Source: Novosphingobium sp. (GTDB lineage Bacteria; Pseudomonadota; Alphaproteobacteria; Sphingomonadales; Sphingomonadaceae). From it: DNA of 8,606 nucleotides. The stretch lies in the NCBI GenBank assembly GCA_030830245.1, contig JAURNJ010000178.1, positions 1 to 8,606 of the forward strand, read 5' to 3'. Positions 1 to 5,958 of the stretch are shown here, in pieces. Every line of letters starts with the position of its first letter. Position 1 is the stretch's first letter. The notes under the pieces were generated by a model that saw only the letters and a list, made by a program, of their open reading frames with translations, was not told the DNA's origin and did no database searches. A program made the position numbers and the translations under genes.

Positions 1-1130
1 CGGTTGGTCTTCGCACGACTTGCCAGCACCGCTTCCCGGTCGAGCGGGCGCAGCGTGCGAAGGTCGATCACTTCGGCTTCGATCCCCTCTCCGGCCAGCG
101 TCTCTGCGGCTTCGAGCGCCAGCCCAACGCCGATCGAATAGCTGACGATCGTAACGTCCCTGCCCTCGCGCGCGACCTTTGCCTTGCCGATAGGCACCAG
201 GTGATCGTCGCCTTCGGGCATTTCGAAGCTGCGCCCGTAAACCAGCTCGTTTTCGAGAAACACGACCGGGTCTTCGCATCGGATGGCGGCCTTGAGCAAG
301 CCTTTGGCATCGTCCGCCGAATAGGGCGCGATGACGATCAGGCCTGGCACGCTGGCATACCACGGCGCATAGTTCTGGCTGTGCTGGGCGCCGACCCGCG
401 CTGCTGCGCCATTGGGTCCGCGAAAAACCACCGGACAGCGCATCTGGCCACCCGACATGTAATTGGTCTTGGCCGCCGAATTGACGATGTGGTCGATCGC
501 CTGCATCGCGAAATTGAAGGTCATGAATTCGACGATGGGCCGCAGGCCGCCCATCGCCGCGCCAGTGCCGATCCCGGCAAAGCCGTATTCGGTAATCGGA
601 GTATCGATCACGCGCTTGTCGCCGAATTCCTCAAGCAAGCCTTGCGTGACCTTGTAGGCGCCCTGATACTGCGCGACTTCCTCGCCCATGACGAAGACGC
701 GATCGTCAGCCCGCATCTCTTCGGCCATGGCATCGCGCAAGGCTTCGCGGACGGTGATCGTCCTTGTCCCCGCGCTGGTGCTTGCCTGTTCGACCACGAC
801 CTTTGCCGCAACTGGTGCTGCAGGAGCCTCGACGGGCGCAGGCGCTTTGTCGGGGGCTTTCGTCGGCGCAGATGAAGGTGCAGCGGCATCTTCCGAGTCA
901 ATCAGGGCGATGACCGTGCCGACTTTCACGTTTTGCGTGCCCTCGGGAACAGTGATCGCCGCAATCACACCCTCGTCCACCGCCTCGAACTCCATGGTCG
1001 CCTTGTCGGTCTCGATCTCGGCAAGGATGTCTCCCGAGGACACCGTGTCGCCTTCCTTGACCAGCCAGCGCGCAAGCGTGCCTTCCTCCATGGTCGGGGA
1101 AAGCGCGGGCATCTTGAGTTCCATGGTCAT
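1..1130 (-). CDS. pdhB: Pyruvate dehydrogenase E1 component, beta subunit, with N-terminal lipoyl domain (partial)
   Basis: This is the beta subunit of the thiamine-diphosphate-dependent E1 enzyme, which decarboxylates pyruvate and passes the acetyl group to lipoamide. I translated the minus strand by hand: 376 codons stay open to the window edge, and roughly the last 80-90 residues are missing. Residues 1-79 form a biotinyl/lipoyl domain with the lipoylation motif [10 protein letters not shown], where K43 is the predicted lipoyl-lysine. Residues about 80-121 are an Ala/Pro-rich hinge. The transketolase-like E1 beta fold follows, with [12 protein letters not shown] from about residue 149, FRGPNG and AQHSQ. 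A lipoyl domain on E1 beta is known from several alphaproteobacteria. The start is ATG at 1130; GGGGAG lies 6 bases upstream, and the ATG shares one base with the pdhA stop (TGATG), so translation is probably coupled. A second in-frame ATG two codons in (1124) is possible but fits the ribosome site less well. Confidence 0.95.
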   Translation of the reverse strand, partial: MTMELKMPALSPTMEEGTLARWLVKEGDTVSSGDILAEIETDKATMEFEAVDEGVIAAITVPEGTQNVKVGTVIALIDSEDAAAPSSAPTKAPDKAPAPVEAPAAPVAAKVVVEQASTSAGTRTITVREALRDAMAEEMRADDRVFVMGEEVAQYQGAYKVTQGLLEEFGDKRVIDTPITEYGFAGIGTGAAMGGLRPIVEFMTFNFAMQAIDHIVNSAAKTNYMSGGQMRCPVVFRGPNGAAARVGAQHSQNYAPWYASVPGLIVIAPYSADDAKGLLKAAIRCEDPVVFLENELVYGRSFEMPEGDDHLVPIGKAKVAREGRDVTIVSYSIGVGLALEAAETLAGEGIEAEVIDLRTLRPLDREAVLASRAKTN

Positions 1131-2209
1131 CAATAGCTCCCCACCACAACGTCGGTGTGGAGTTCGGACAGTTCCGGTTCGGGCGAATTTTCGGCAAAGT
1201 CCGCCGCATCCCCCACGGTTGCGCGAATGCGCTTGTCGAGCGCCTTCAGGCCATCCTCGTTTTCACCCAGTTCGAGCAGTTCCTTCTTGGCGCGCTCGAT
1301 CGGATCGTTGTGCTCGCGCACATCGTCGACTTCCTCGCGGCTGCGGTACTTGGCAGGGTCGGACATCGAATGGCCACGATAACGGTAGGTGTTCAGCTCC
1401 ATCAGGACCGGGCCGTTACCGGCACGAACATAGGGCAAGGCGATCTCGGCGGCCTGTCGCACTTCGAGCACGTCCATACCGTTCACGTCCATGCCAGGTA
1501 TGCGAAAGGCCGTGCCGCGCCGATGGAAATGGGTTTCGGCCGAGGATCGCTTCGTCGCCGTGCCCATTGCATACTGGTTGTCTTCGACGACGAAGATGAT
1601 CGGCAGCTTCCACAGGCTCGCCATGTTGAAGGTTTCGTAAACCTGCCCCTGGTTGGCCGCGCCATCGCCGAAATAGGCGACGCACACGCCGCCATCGCCG
1701 CGATACTTGTGCCCAAAGGCAAGGCCCGCGCCGAGCGGAACCTGCGCGCCCACGATGCCGTGCCCTCCGTAGAAGCGCTTTTCGGTGCTGAACATGTGCA
1801 TCGATCCGCCCTTGCCCTTGGAAATGCCCGCCTGCCTTCCGGTCAGCTCGGCCATGATGATCCGGGGATCGAGCCCATAGGCGAGCATGTGCCCGTGATC
1901 GCGATAGCCGGTGATGACGCTGTCACGTTCCGGATCGAGCGCCGATTGCAGGCCCACCGCGACTGCCTCCTGCCCGATGTAGAGGTGGCAGAAGCCGCCG
2001 ATCAGGCCCAGGCCGTAGAGCTGCCCAGCCTTTTCCTCGAAGCGGCGGATGAGCAGCATCTGTTCGTAGAACGCCAGCAGCTCTTCCTTACTGGCTTTAT
2101 AGCGCGGAGCTTTCGCGTGCGCCTGCTGTAGGCTTCGCAGCGCGAAGTCGTCATCGGTGACGTCATCTATGGCTGGCTTCGCGGACTTTGGCTTTGCGGC
2201 GCGTGGCAA
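1130..2209 (-). CDS. pdhA: Pyruvate dehydrogenase E1 component, alpha subunit
   Basis: This is the alpha subunit of pyruvate dehydrogenase E1, which binds thiamine diphosphate at the interface with PdhB. The 359 residues are a full-length alpha subunit. Visible motifs are the ThDP/Mg motif [12 protein letters not shown] (residues 181-192) continuing to [11 protein letters not shown] (207-217), and the [14 protein letters not shown] loop (276-289), which corresponds to the regulatory-phosphorylation loop in mitochondrial enzymes. The Lys/Ala/Pro-rich first 20 residues are probably disordered. The start must be TTG at 2209: an in-frame TGA lies eight codons upstream, no ATG occurs before residue 51, and GGGAG sits 8 bases upstream of the TTG. 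The gene follows ftsB by 113 bases and overlaps pdhB by one base, making an ftsB-pdhA-pdhB transcription unit with a possible internal promoter ahead of pdhA. Confidence 0.96.
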   Translation of the reverse strand: MPRAAKPKSAKPAIDDVTDDDFALRSLQQAHAKAPRYKASKEELLAFYEQMLLIRRFEEKAGQLYGLGLIGGFCHLYIGQEAVAVGLQSALDPERDSVITGYRDHGHMLAYGLDPRIIMAELTGRQAGISKGKGGSMHMFSTEKRFYGGHGIVGAQVPLGAGLAFGHKYRGDGGVCVAYFGDGAANQGQVYETFNMASLWKLPIIFVVEDNQYAMGTATKRSSAETHFHRRGTAFRIPGMDVNGMDVLEVRQAAEIALPYVRAGNGPVLMELNTYRYRGHSMSDPAKYRSREEVDDVREHNDPIERAKKELLELGENEDGLKALDKRIRATVGDAADFAENSPEPELSELHTDVVVGSY

Positions 2210-2217
2210 GGATTCGG

Positions 2218-2222
2218 CTCCC
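2218..2222 (-). promoter_or_regulatory. Ribosome binding site that decides the TTG start of pdhA
   Basis: The minus strand reads GGGAG, then 8 bases, then TTG. No ATG or GTG is available in frame between the upstream TGA and the conserved core, so this site supports the unusual TTG initiation codon. Confidence 0.6.
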
Positions 2223-2241
2223 GTGGCGACTGTTCAACGCC

Positions 2242-2270
2242 AATATAGAGTGCTGCGTCGCAGCTTGAAG
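2242..2270 (-). promoter_or_regulatory. Putative promoter of pdhA with a palindrome in the spacer
   Basis: On the minus strand, TATATT (2247-2242) is a good -10 candidate. A weak -35 candidate, CTTCAA (2270-2265), lies 17 bases upstream. The spacer contains the perfect palindrome GCTGCGTCGCAGC (6+1+6). Transcription would start near 2235, giving an untranslated leader of about 25 bases that contains the pdhA ribosome site. The -35 match is poor, so this is an inference from position and the -10 box only. Confidence 0.35.
2252..2264. repeat. Perfect 13-bp palindrome, candidate operator before pdhA
   Basis: GCTGCG-T-CGCAGC is a perfect inverted repeat with 6-base arms. It lies exactly between the proposed -35 and -10 boxes of pdhA, where a bound protein would block RNA polymerase. 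Whether a regulator uses it is unknown. Confidence 0.4.
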
Positions 2271-2288
2271 GCAATTCGGTGCAGAATC

Positions 2289-2313
2289 GGAGGTTTGCCG
2301 GGGAGAACCTCCC
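2289..2313 (-). other. Two overlapping alternative hairpins after ftsB
   Basis: Downstream of ftsB, the arms GGAGGTT (2289-2295) and AACCTCC (2306-2312) can form a 7-bp stem. GGGAG (2301-2305) and CTCCC (2309-2313) can form a 5-bp stem instead. The two share bases 2309-2312, so only one can form at a time. On the minus strand no run of T follows, so this is not a standard terminator. It could slow or partly stop transcription passing from ftsB into pdhA, or have no role. Confidence 0.3.
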
Positions 2314-2322
2314 GTGTGCCGG

Positions 2323-2634
2323 TCAATCGAGCAGGATGACCATCTCGTCTGGACTCGCGACATTGAGCCGATCGCGCAAAAGCTGGCCCGCTAGGTCGGG
2401 ATCGACACCGTTCGGATCGAGCAGATCGACGCGGTTGCGAAGCCGTTCCGCCTCTGCCTCCAGGTTGGCGACTTGCTGCTTGCGTAGTTCAAGCAGGCGT
2501 TGGTTTTCGCTCCAGGCAAGAACCCCGCTCGGCCCGGCAATTGCCACACCGCCCATCAGCAACAGCGCGGCCAGGGCAAGGCCCTGCGTCATCCTTTCGC
2601 GCGGCAATCTGGTCCGGTTTCGGCGCAACTTCAT
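2323..2634 (-). CDS. ftsB: Septum formation initiator protein, FtsB/DivIC family
   Basis: This is a small bitopic divisome protein. FtsB works with FtsL and FtsQ to recruit and activate septal peptidoglycan synthesis at the division site. The 103 residues show a basic cytoplasmic N-terminus (KLRRNRTRLPRER), one membrane helix at about residues 17-38, and a heptad-rich coiled coil at about 42-72 (ENQRLLELRKQQVANLEAEA). The family's C-terminal periplasmic segment follows, containing DPDLAGQLLRDRLNVASPDEMV. The length fits the family, and the position just ahead of pdhA is common in sphingomonads. The start is ATG at 2634, because upstream in-frame codons run into a TGA. There is no Shine-Dalgarno-like sequence in the 20 bases before it, which is unusual in this window. 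The alternative start at residue 15 has its purine-rich stretch too close to the ATG. Confidence 0.88.
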   Translation of the reverse strand: MKLRRNRTRLPRERMTQGLALAALLLMGGVAIAGPSGVLAWSENQRLLELRKQQVANLEAEAERLRNRVDLLDPNGVDPDLAGQLLRDRLNVASPDEMVILLD

Positions 2635-2640
2635 AAATTC

Positions 2641-2669
2641 ATAGAATCAGAGTTCATTCGCCGATTCAA
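2641..2669 (-). promoter_or_regulatory. Possible ftsB promoter giving a leaderless mRNA
   Basis: On the minus strand, TTGAAT (2669-2664), a 17-base spacer and TTCTAT (2646-2641) form a weak sigma-70-type promoter. Its predicted start lies at or one base before the ftsB ATG. That would explain the missing ribosome site, but the -10 match is only three of six bases. Confidence 0.22.
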
Positions 2670-2680
2670 GCGATAATCTC

Positions 2681-2697
2681 CGAAATGTCATATTTCG
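2681..2697. repeat. 17-bp inverted repeat in the divergent ftsB/dioxygenase promoter region
   Basis: CGAAAT-GTCAT-ATTTCG has perfect 6-base arms around a 5-base centre. It sits roughly midway in the 144-base gap between the divergent ftsB and dioxygenase genes. Size and symmetry fit a binding site for a dimeric regulator. No regulator gene is nearby, so the partner is unknown. Confidence 0.4.
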
Positions 2698-2778
2698 TCG
2701 CGACCCGTGCCTGATTGACGCTCGTTGGGATCGGGTTCATCCTTTGCCGAGGCGCAACAGCGCCGCGGAGATGATGCC

Positions 2779-3636
2779 ATGCCCCAGGAACTCGGCAGCG
2801 ACACCTGCCCGATCAAGCCATTCGGCCTCGAAGTGCGATTCGACCTGTCGCGAGGCCTTTCGCCCGAGGATGGAGCGACGTTGAGGGACCTGTTCTATAA
2901 GCACAAATTGCTGCTGTTTCGCGGGCAGAGCCTGACCCGCGAGGAACAGTTTGGGGTGCTAGAACATATCGGCCCGGTCGATCGCGCCAGCTCGCTGGAC
3001 TATGTCGCGCCAGATGACCCTGTCCTTGGCTCGCGCCATCTCGCGTTTCATTCCGATATGCACTTCGCGCCCTTCCCTGCCGAGGGCGTTTCGCTTCTGG
3101 CGCTCGATGTCGAGGAAGAGACGACCTACACGGCCTTCGTCGATGCCGCAGCCGCCTATCGCCGGCTTCCGGAAGCGGTGGCGCAGCGAATTGATGGCCT
3201 CAAAAGCGTGCGCGCGGCCACTCCCGGCGTCTACGAGGACGAGCTGCCCTACGACCTGCCCGAGGGAATGCATTCGATGGAACGCGACGCCGTCATGTAC
3301 CATCCAGAAACGGGAGAGCCGATCGTCTATGTCGCGCGCTGTTCCACCTCGCGTCTGGTCGGACTCGACCGCGAGGACAGCTCCACCCTGCTGCACAGGC
3401 TGTACGATGCGATCTACGACGAAGCGCACATGCTCAAGCACTGGTGGCGCAACGGGGACTTGCTGATCTGGGACAACCTTGCGCTTCAGCATGCCCGCCC
3501 GAACATCGAAGGCATCACTCGTCGCAAGCTGCAACGCGCGACCATTGCCACCCACGATCAGGCGGCGCAAATCCCGGCGAGTTACATATCGCCGGTCGAT
3601 GTCGAGAACTGGCAGGTGCAGGAGGGCGCGCGATGA
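2779..3636 (+). CDS. TauD/TfdA-family Fe(II)/2-oxoglutarate-dependent dioxygenase
   Basis: This is a cytosolic oxygenase that would couple oxidation of a small substrate to decarboxylation of 2-oxoglutarate, using Fe(II). Of its 285 residues, the iron-binding HxD is H91-S-D93 and the distal ligand is H238 in WDNLALQH. R249 and R253 in TRRKLQRATI align with the 2-oxoglutarate-binding arginine region of TauD (H-x10-R). The segment KHKLLLFRGQSLT near residue 41 is also typical. I chose ATG 2779 because GGAG lies 8 bases before it and the conserved core starts soon after; a TTG at 2725 in the same frame lacks a ribosome site. The substrate is unknown. No sulfonate or herbicide genes are nearby, so taurine or 2,4-D should not be assumed. 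It overlaps the next gene by ATGA, so the two are probably made together. Confidence 0.9.
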   Translation: MPQELGSDTCPIKPFGLEVRFDLSRGLSPEDGATLRDLFYKHKLLLFRGQSLTREEQFGVLEHIGPVDRASSLDYVAPDDPVLGSRHLAFHSDMHFAPFPAEGVSLLALDVEEETTYTAFVDAAAAYRRLPEAVAQRIDGLKSVRAATPGVYEDELPYDLPEGMHSMERDAVMYHPETGEPIVYVARCSTSRLVGLDREDSSTLLHRLYDAIYDEAHMLKHWWRNGDLLIWDNLALQHARPNIEGITRRKLQRATIATHDQAAQIPASYISPVDVENWQVQEGAR

Positions 3637-4028
3637 GTTCACTTGAGGGTCTGGAAGAGCTGGTCGGCGCCTGGGAACTGCGCTCGTGCACGACGACGCT
3701 GCCCGATGGCACCAAGCGCTATACCTATGGCTCGCAGCCGAAGGGTGTCATCATGTACACTCCCGATGGCTACATGAGCTGCCACATGGCTGGCGGCGGC
3801 GAGCCGGACCCGTCAGCGCCCATGGTTGTGCGCACCGGCTATTTCGGGCCGGTGGTTATGCGCCCTCAGGACAAGGTGGTGGAACATCACGTGCGCGATT
3901 CGACCAACGACTGGATGCTCGGCACCGTGCAGGAGCGTGGCTATCGGGTCGAGGGCGACGAGCTGATCCTGTCGGCAGCGATGGGAGAGAACCAGATCGA
4001 AGTGGTCTGGAGCCGGGACTGGCGCTAG
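3633..4028 (+). CDS. Lipocalin-like domain protein
   Basis: This 131-residue protein resembles the bacterial lipocalin-like family (Pfam Lipocalin_5 type). The evidence is an opening LVGAWELRSCTTTLPDGTKR, then GVIMYTPDGYMSCHM (about residues 38-52), then alternating short beta-strand-like segments ending in EVVWSRDWR. There is no signal peptide, so it should stay in the cytosol, and the compact beta-barrel could bind a small hydrophobic ligand. The start is ATG 3633, which overlaps the dioxygenase stop as ATGA, with GGAGG 7 bases upstream. This coupling suggests the protein handles the dioxygenase substrate or product, or partners with the enzyme; that is inference from context. Its stop codon interlocks with that of the opposing SDR gene. 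No catalytic residues can be assigned. Confidence 0.82.
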   Translation: MSSLEGLEELVGAWELRSCTTTLPDGTKRYTYGSQPKGVIMYTPDGYMSCHMAGGGEPDPSAPMVVRTGYFGPVVMRPQDKVVEHHVRDSTNDWMLGTVQERGYRVEGDELILSAAMGENQIEVVWSRDWR

Positions 4029-4939
4029 CGCGCCGCCTTGTCCTTGCTGTCGGTCGCGCGGATGCCTTCGCGCACTGCGCGCCACTGTTCGTCGCCCCAG
4101 TCTCGTGATTGTTCCCATAGCGGCGCGGCAATCGCCTGGTGCCCTGCCCCGTCGATGGCGATGGACTGGCCCGAGACAAAGAAGCTGCCCGGCGCGAGCA
4201 GAAACGCGACGAGGTTTGCCATTTCCTCCGGCTTGCCGACGCGCCCCATGGGATTGGCGCGACTTTTGCCCGCTTCGGCCTCTTTTTCCGCTGAGCGTCC
4301 CGGCAGCAGGCGCGCGTGCGCGCCCTCGGTCGGGAACGGGCCGGGGCTGACCGTGTTGAAGCGGATGCCGCGATTGCCCCATTCGACTGCCAGCGTCTGC
4401 GACATGTTCTCGATCGCCGCTTTGGCCATCGAACTCGGCGCGGTGAACGGACCGCCATTCTGGGCGTTGCGGGCGGTGATCGAGACGACCGAAGCGCTGG
4501 TTCCTTCCTTCAGCCAGCGCTTGCCGCAACCCAGCGTGACCATGAAAGTGCCTTTGAACACGATATTGGTGATGGCCTCGAAGCCCTTGACCGAGAGGTC
4601 TTCGGTGCGGCTGATGAAATTACCCGCGGCGTTGTTGACGAGGCCGGTCAAGGGGCCATCCACCCAGATCGCATCGAGCATGGTATTGATCGAATCCTCG
4701 GAGCGAATATCGCAGACGGCGATGGAAACCGCGCCGGGCGCCGCCTCGTTGATCGCGGCGGCTGCCTCCTCAAGCACCCCCTGCCGCCTGCCGCAGATGA
4801 TAACCTTTGCGCCCAGTGCCGCGCACCCGCTCGCAATCATCCGCCCGATGCCGGTGCCGCCTCCAGTGACCAGGATGCGTTCGCCAGCCAACAGGCCCGG
4901 CTTGAGGATCAGATCGTCGGCGGTAAGCGGTTTGAACAT
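4025..4939 (-). CDS. SDR-family oxidoreductase, 2,4-dienoyl-CoA reductase-like
   Basis: This is an NAD(P)H-dependent short-chain dehydrogenase/reductase of 304 residues with a Rossmann fold. The cofactor loop is TGGGTGIG (25-32), followed by CDIRS (76-80) and VNNAAGNFIS (101-110). KGTFMVTLGCGKRW (129-142) and the SIT strand end (153-155) precede PSSMAK (168-173). NNAAGNFIS, the GTxxVTLxxGK stretch, the Ser in place of the usual active-site Tyr (S169-xxx-K173), and the AVEWG and PGPxxTxGA segments all match mammalian 2,4-dienoyl-CoA reductases. Those enzymes reduce dienoyl-CoA during beta-oxidation of unsaturated fatty acids. A related enoyl-CoA reductase is the main alternative. About 40 residues after the canonical DGxG end form a charged tail. 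The start is ATG 4939, with AGGAG 8 bases upstream. It is transcribed away from the small membrane-protein gene at 5100, and its stop codon interlocks with the neighbouring lipocalin-like gene. Confidence 0.85.
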   Translation of the reverse strand: MFKPLTADDLILKPGLLAGERILVTGGGTGIGRMIASGCAALGAKVIICGRRQGVLEEAAAAINEAAPGAVSIAVCDIRSEDSINTMLDAIWVDGPLTGLVNNAAGNFISRTEDLSVKGFEAITNIVFKGTFMVTLGCGKRWLKEGTSASVVSITARNAQNGGPFTAPSSMAKAAIENMSQTLAVEWGNRGIRFNTVSPGPFPTEGAHARLLPGRSAEKEAEAGKSRANPMGRVGKPEEMANLVAFLLAPGSFFVSGQSIAIDGAGHQAIAAPLWEQSRDWGDEQWRAVREGIRATDSKDKAAR

Positions 4940-5014
4940 GGTCTGGACTCCTGTGGCTGCCCCCTGCCACAGGCGCAGGCTCTCGCAAAGGCTGGTGCTG
5001 CCGGGCCATCAAGC

Positions 5015-5042
5015 TTAACAACGGTCAACCCGAACAGATAAA
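5015..5042 (+). promoter_or_regulatory. Putative promoter of the 47-residue membrane protein gene
   Basis: TTAACA (5015-5020), a 16-base spacer and GATAAA (5037-5042) resemble a housekeeping promoter: five of six bases match at -35 and four of six at -10. The start would be near 5049, leaving a leader of about 50 bases. The segment is AT-rich relative to its surroundings and includes the palindrome AAACGTTT (5040-5047). It may also contain elements for the divergent SDR gene. Confidence 0.35.
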
Positions 5043-5099
5043 CGTTTGTTTAACTCGCGGGATCAGTTTCTCCGAACAGTCTAACCCGGAGTGTGAACC

Positions 5100-5243
5100 A
5101 TGGCCGACCTTTCTGCCCAGATCGACAATATCCCGTTTGCTCCCGGAGCGAAGAAAACGGCGCTTTTCACCAGCGCAGTCTCGGCTACGGCGATCATCTC
5201 GCTGTTCGTCGTTCTCACGGTGCAGATGCTGGGAAGGATCTGA
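5100..5243 (+). CDS. Small single-pass membrane protein of unknown function (47 residues)
   Basis: This short reading frame encodes a soluble, mildly polar N-terminus (residues 1-20, ending GAKKT). One strongly hydrophobic helix follows at about 23-44 (FTSAVSATAIISLFVVLTVQ), then the tail MLGRI. I do not recognise the family. The frame is supported by a good ribosome site (GGAG 8 bases before the ATG), a plausible promoter at 5015-5042, and a strong terminator about 45 bases after the stop. Together these make a complete one-gene unit. The helix has no histidine, which argues against an antenna-type pigment-binding peptide. It could be a stress or regulatory membrane microprotein. The only arginine codon is the rare AGG (codon 46), which is read by the tRNA-Arg(CCT) encoded just beyond the terminator. 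Confidence 0.6.
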   Translation: MADLSAQIDNIPFAPGAKKTALFTSAVSATAIISLFVVLTVQMLGRI

Positions 5244-5287
5244 GGACCTCTCGGATTCTGGGATCTGAACGGGCGCGCCTCTCAATG

Positions 5288-5318
5288 AAAAAGCCGCCCC
5301 AAAAATGGGGCGGTTTTC
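5288..5318. terminator. Bidirectional rho-independent terminator
   Basis: CCGCCCCA (5294-5301) and TGGGGCGG (5306-5313) form a perfect 8-bp GC-rich stem with an AAAA loop. A run of A precedes it and a run of T follows, so each strand carries hairpin plus U-tract. It closes the small membrane-protein gene on the plus strand and the tRNA-Arg on the minus strand. Confidence 0.9.
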
Positions 5319-5321
5319 TAT

Positions 5322-5398
5322 TGGTGCGCCCGACAGGATTCGAACCTGTGGCCCCCAGATTAGGAATCTGGTGCTCTATCCTGCTGAGCTACGGGCGC
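5322..5398 (-). tRNA. tRNA-Arg (anticodon CCT)
   Basis: Minus-strand cloverleaf: acceptor arms GCGCCCG and CGGGCGC, D stem GCTC/GAGC, anticodon stem CCAGA/TCTGG around loop TTCCTAA, T stem ACAGG/CCTGT around TTCGAAT, and an encoded 3' CCA. The anticodon CCT is at 5364-5362 and reads the rare arginine codon AGG. The 77-base span includes CCA. It begins 46 bases after the DUF1178 stop on the same strand, so it may be partly co-transcribed with the grxC cluster. The shared terminator lies immediately downstream. Confidence 0.97.
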
Positions 5399-5444
5399 GC
5401 GCGGCGATCTCTTACCCGGCAGCATCAGCGAAGGCAATCGCGGC

Positions 5445-5930
5445 TCAGTTGGCTTTTTCGGGAGGCACCAGCGGCACCAGCAGGGGCGCGACGGCGATCC
5501 CTTCCTCAAGCAGGTCCTTTGCCTGTTCGAGCGTTGCCTCGCCGTGGATCGCTTCTGCCTCGCGCTCGCCATAATGCATGGCCTTGACGTCTTCGGCGAA
5601 CTTGTCGCCGACCCAGCGCGATTTCTTGAGCGCTTCGGCCTGCATTTCGGCAATCTTGCGCATCACCTTGATGGCTTCGGGAGGCAGGGCAGGCATGGGC
5701 GCATTGCTCATCTGCCCGGCAGGCGCAGTTTCGCGCGGTCGCACCTCGACCATCTGGTTACCCTTGCGCCCCACGCTGGGCGCCATCACGGCCTTGCCGA
5801 CATCGCTGCTCCCGCATTGAGGGCAGCACAACAGGCCGCGCTCTTGCTGGTCGGCAAAGTCATCGGACGAGCGGAACCAGCCCTCGAAGCGGTGGGCGCC
5901 AGTGCGGCATTCAAGATCGAAGACGATCAT
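5445..5930 (-). CDS. DUF1178 family zinc-ribbon-like protein
   Basis: This 161-residue soluble protein of the DUF1178 family has unknown biochemical function. The family signature is plain: MIVFDLECRTGAHRFEGWFRSS at the start, with C8. RGLLCCPQCGSSDVGKAVMAP follows at residues 31-51, with C36 and C39 forming a CxxC knuckle and C8 and C35 as further possible metal ligands. The second half contains the conserved FAEDVKAMHYGEREAEAIHGEA block (111-132) and LLEEGIAVAPL near the end. The middle, about 55-83, is variable and Pro-rich. It follows the amidase gene by 28 bases in the same direction and is the last protein gene of the grxC cluster. The purine-rich AGGA lies about 12 bases before the ATG, a weakly placed ribosome site, so reinitiation from the upstream gene is likely. 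Confidence 0.9.
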   Translation of the reverse strand: MIVFDLECRTGAHRFEGWFRSSDDFADQQERGLLCCPQCGSSDVGKAVMAPSVGRKGNQMVEVRPRETAPAGQMSNAPMPALPPEAIKVMRKIAEMQAEALKKSRWVGDKFAEDVKAMHYGEREAEAIHGEATLEQAKDLLEEGIAVAPLLVPLVPPEKAN

Positions 5931-5958
5931 CGGGTGCGACTATCCTGCTTCTCGATCA

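Noticed and set aside
688..1599. Long plus-strand open frame (303 codons) opposite pdhB and pdhA
   Set aside because: It lies antisense to two clear genes, its translation is Arg/Ser/Pro-rich without motifs, and GC-rich coding DNA commonly leaves such open antisense frames.
1157..2131. Long plus-strand open frame (324 codons) opposite pdhA
   Set aside because: Same reasons: it mirrors pdhA codon positions, has no ribosome site and no recognisable domain.
2725..2778. Longer N-terminus for the dioxygenase from TTG 2725
   Set aside because: No ribosome site precedes the TTG and the added 18 residues look non-conserved, whereas ATG 2779 has GGAG at 8 bases.
4038..5018. Long plus-strand open frame (326 codons) opposite the SDR gene
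   Set aside because: The SDR on the other strand has a complete fold signature and ribosome site; this frame has neither.
5322..5398. tRNA-Arg as an integration site for a mobile element
   Set aside because: No integrase, no direct repeat of the tRNA 3' end and no phage or plasmid genes are visible on either side.
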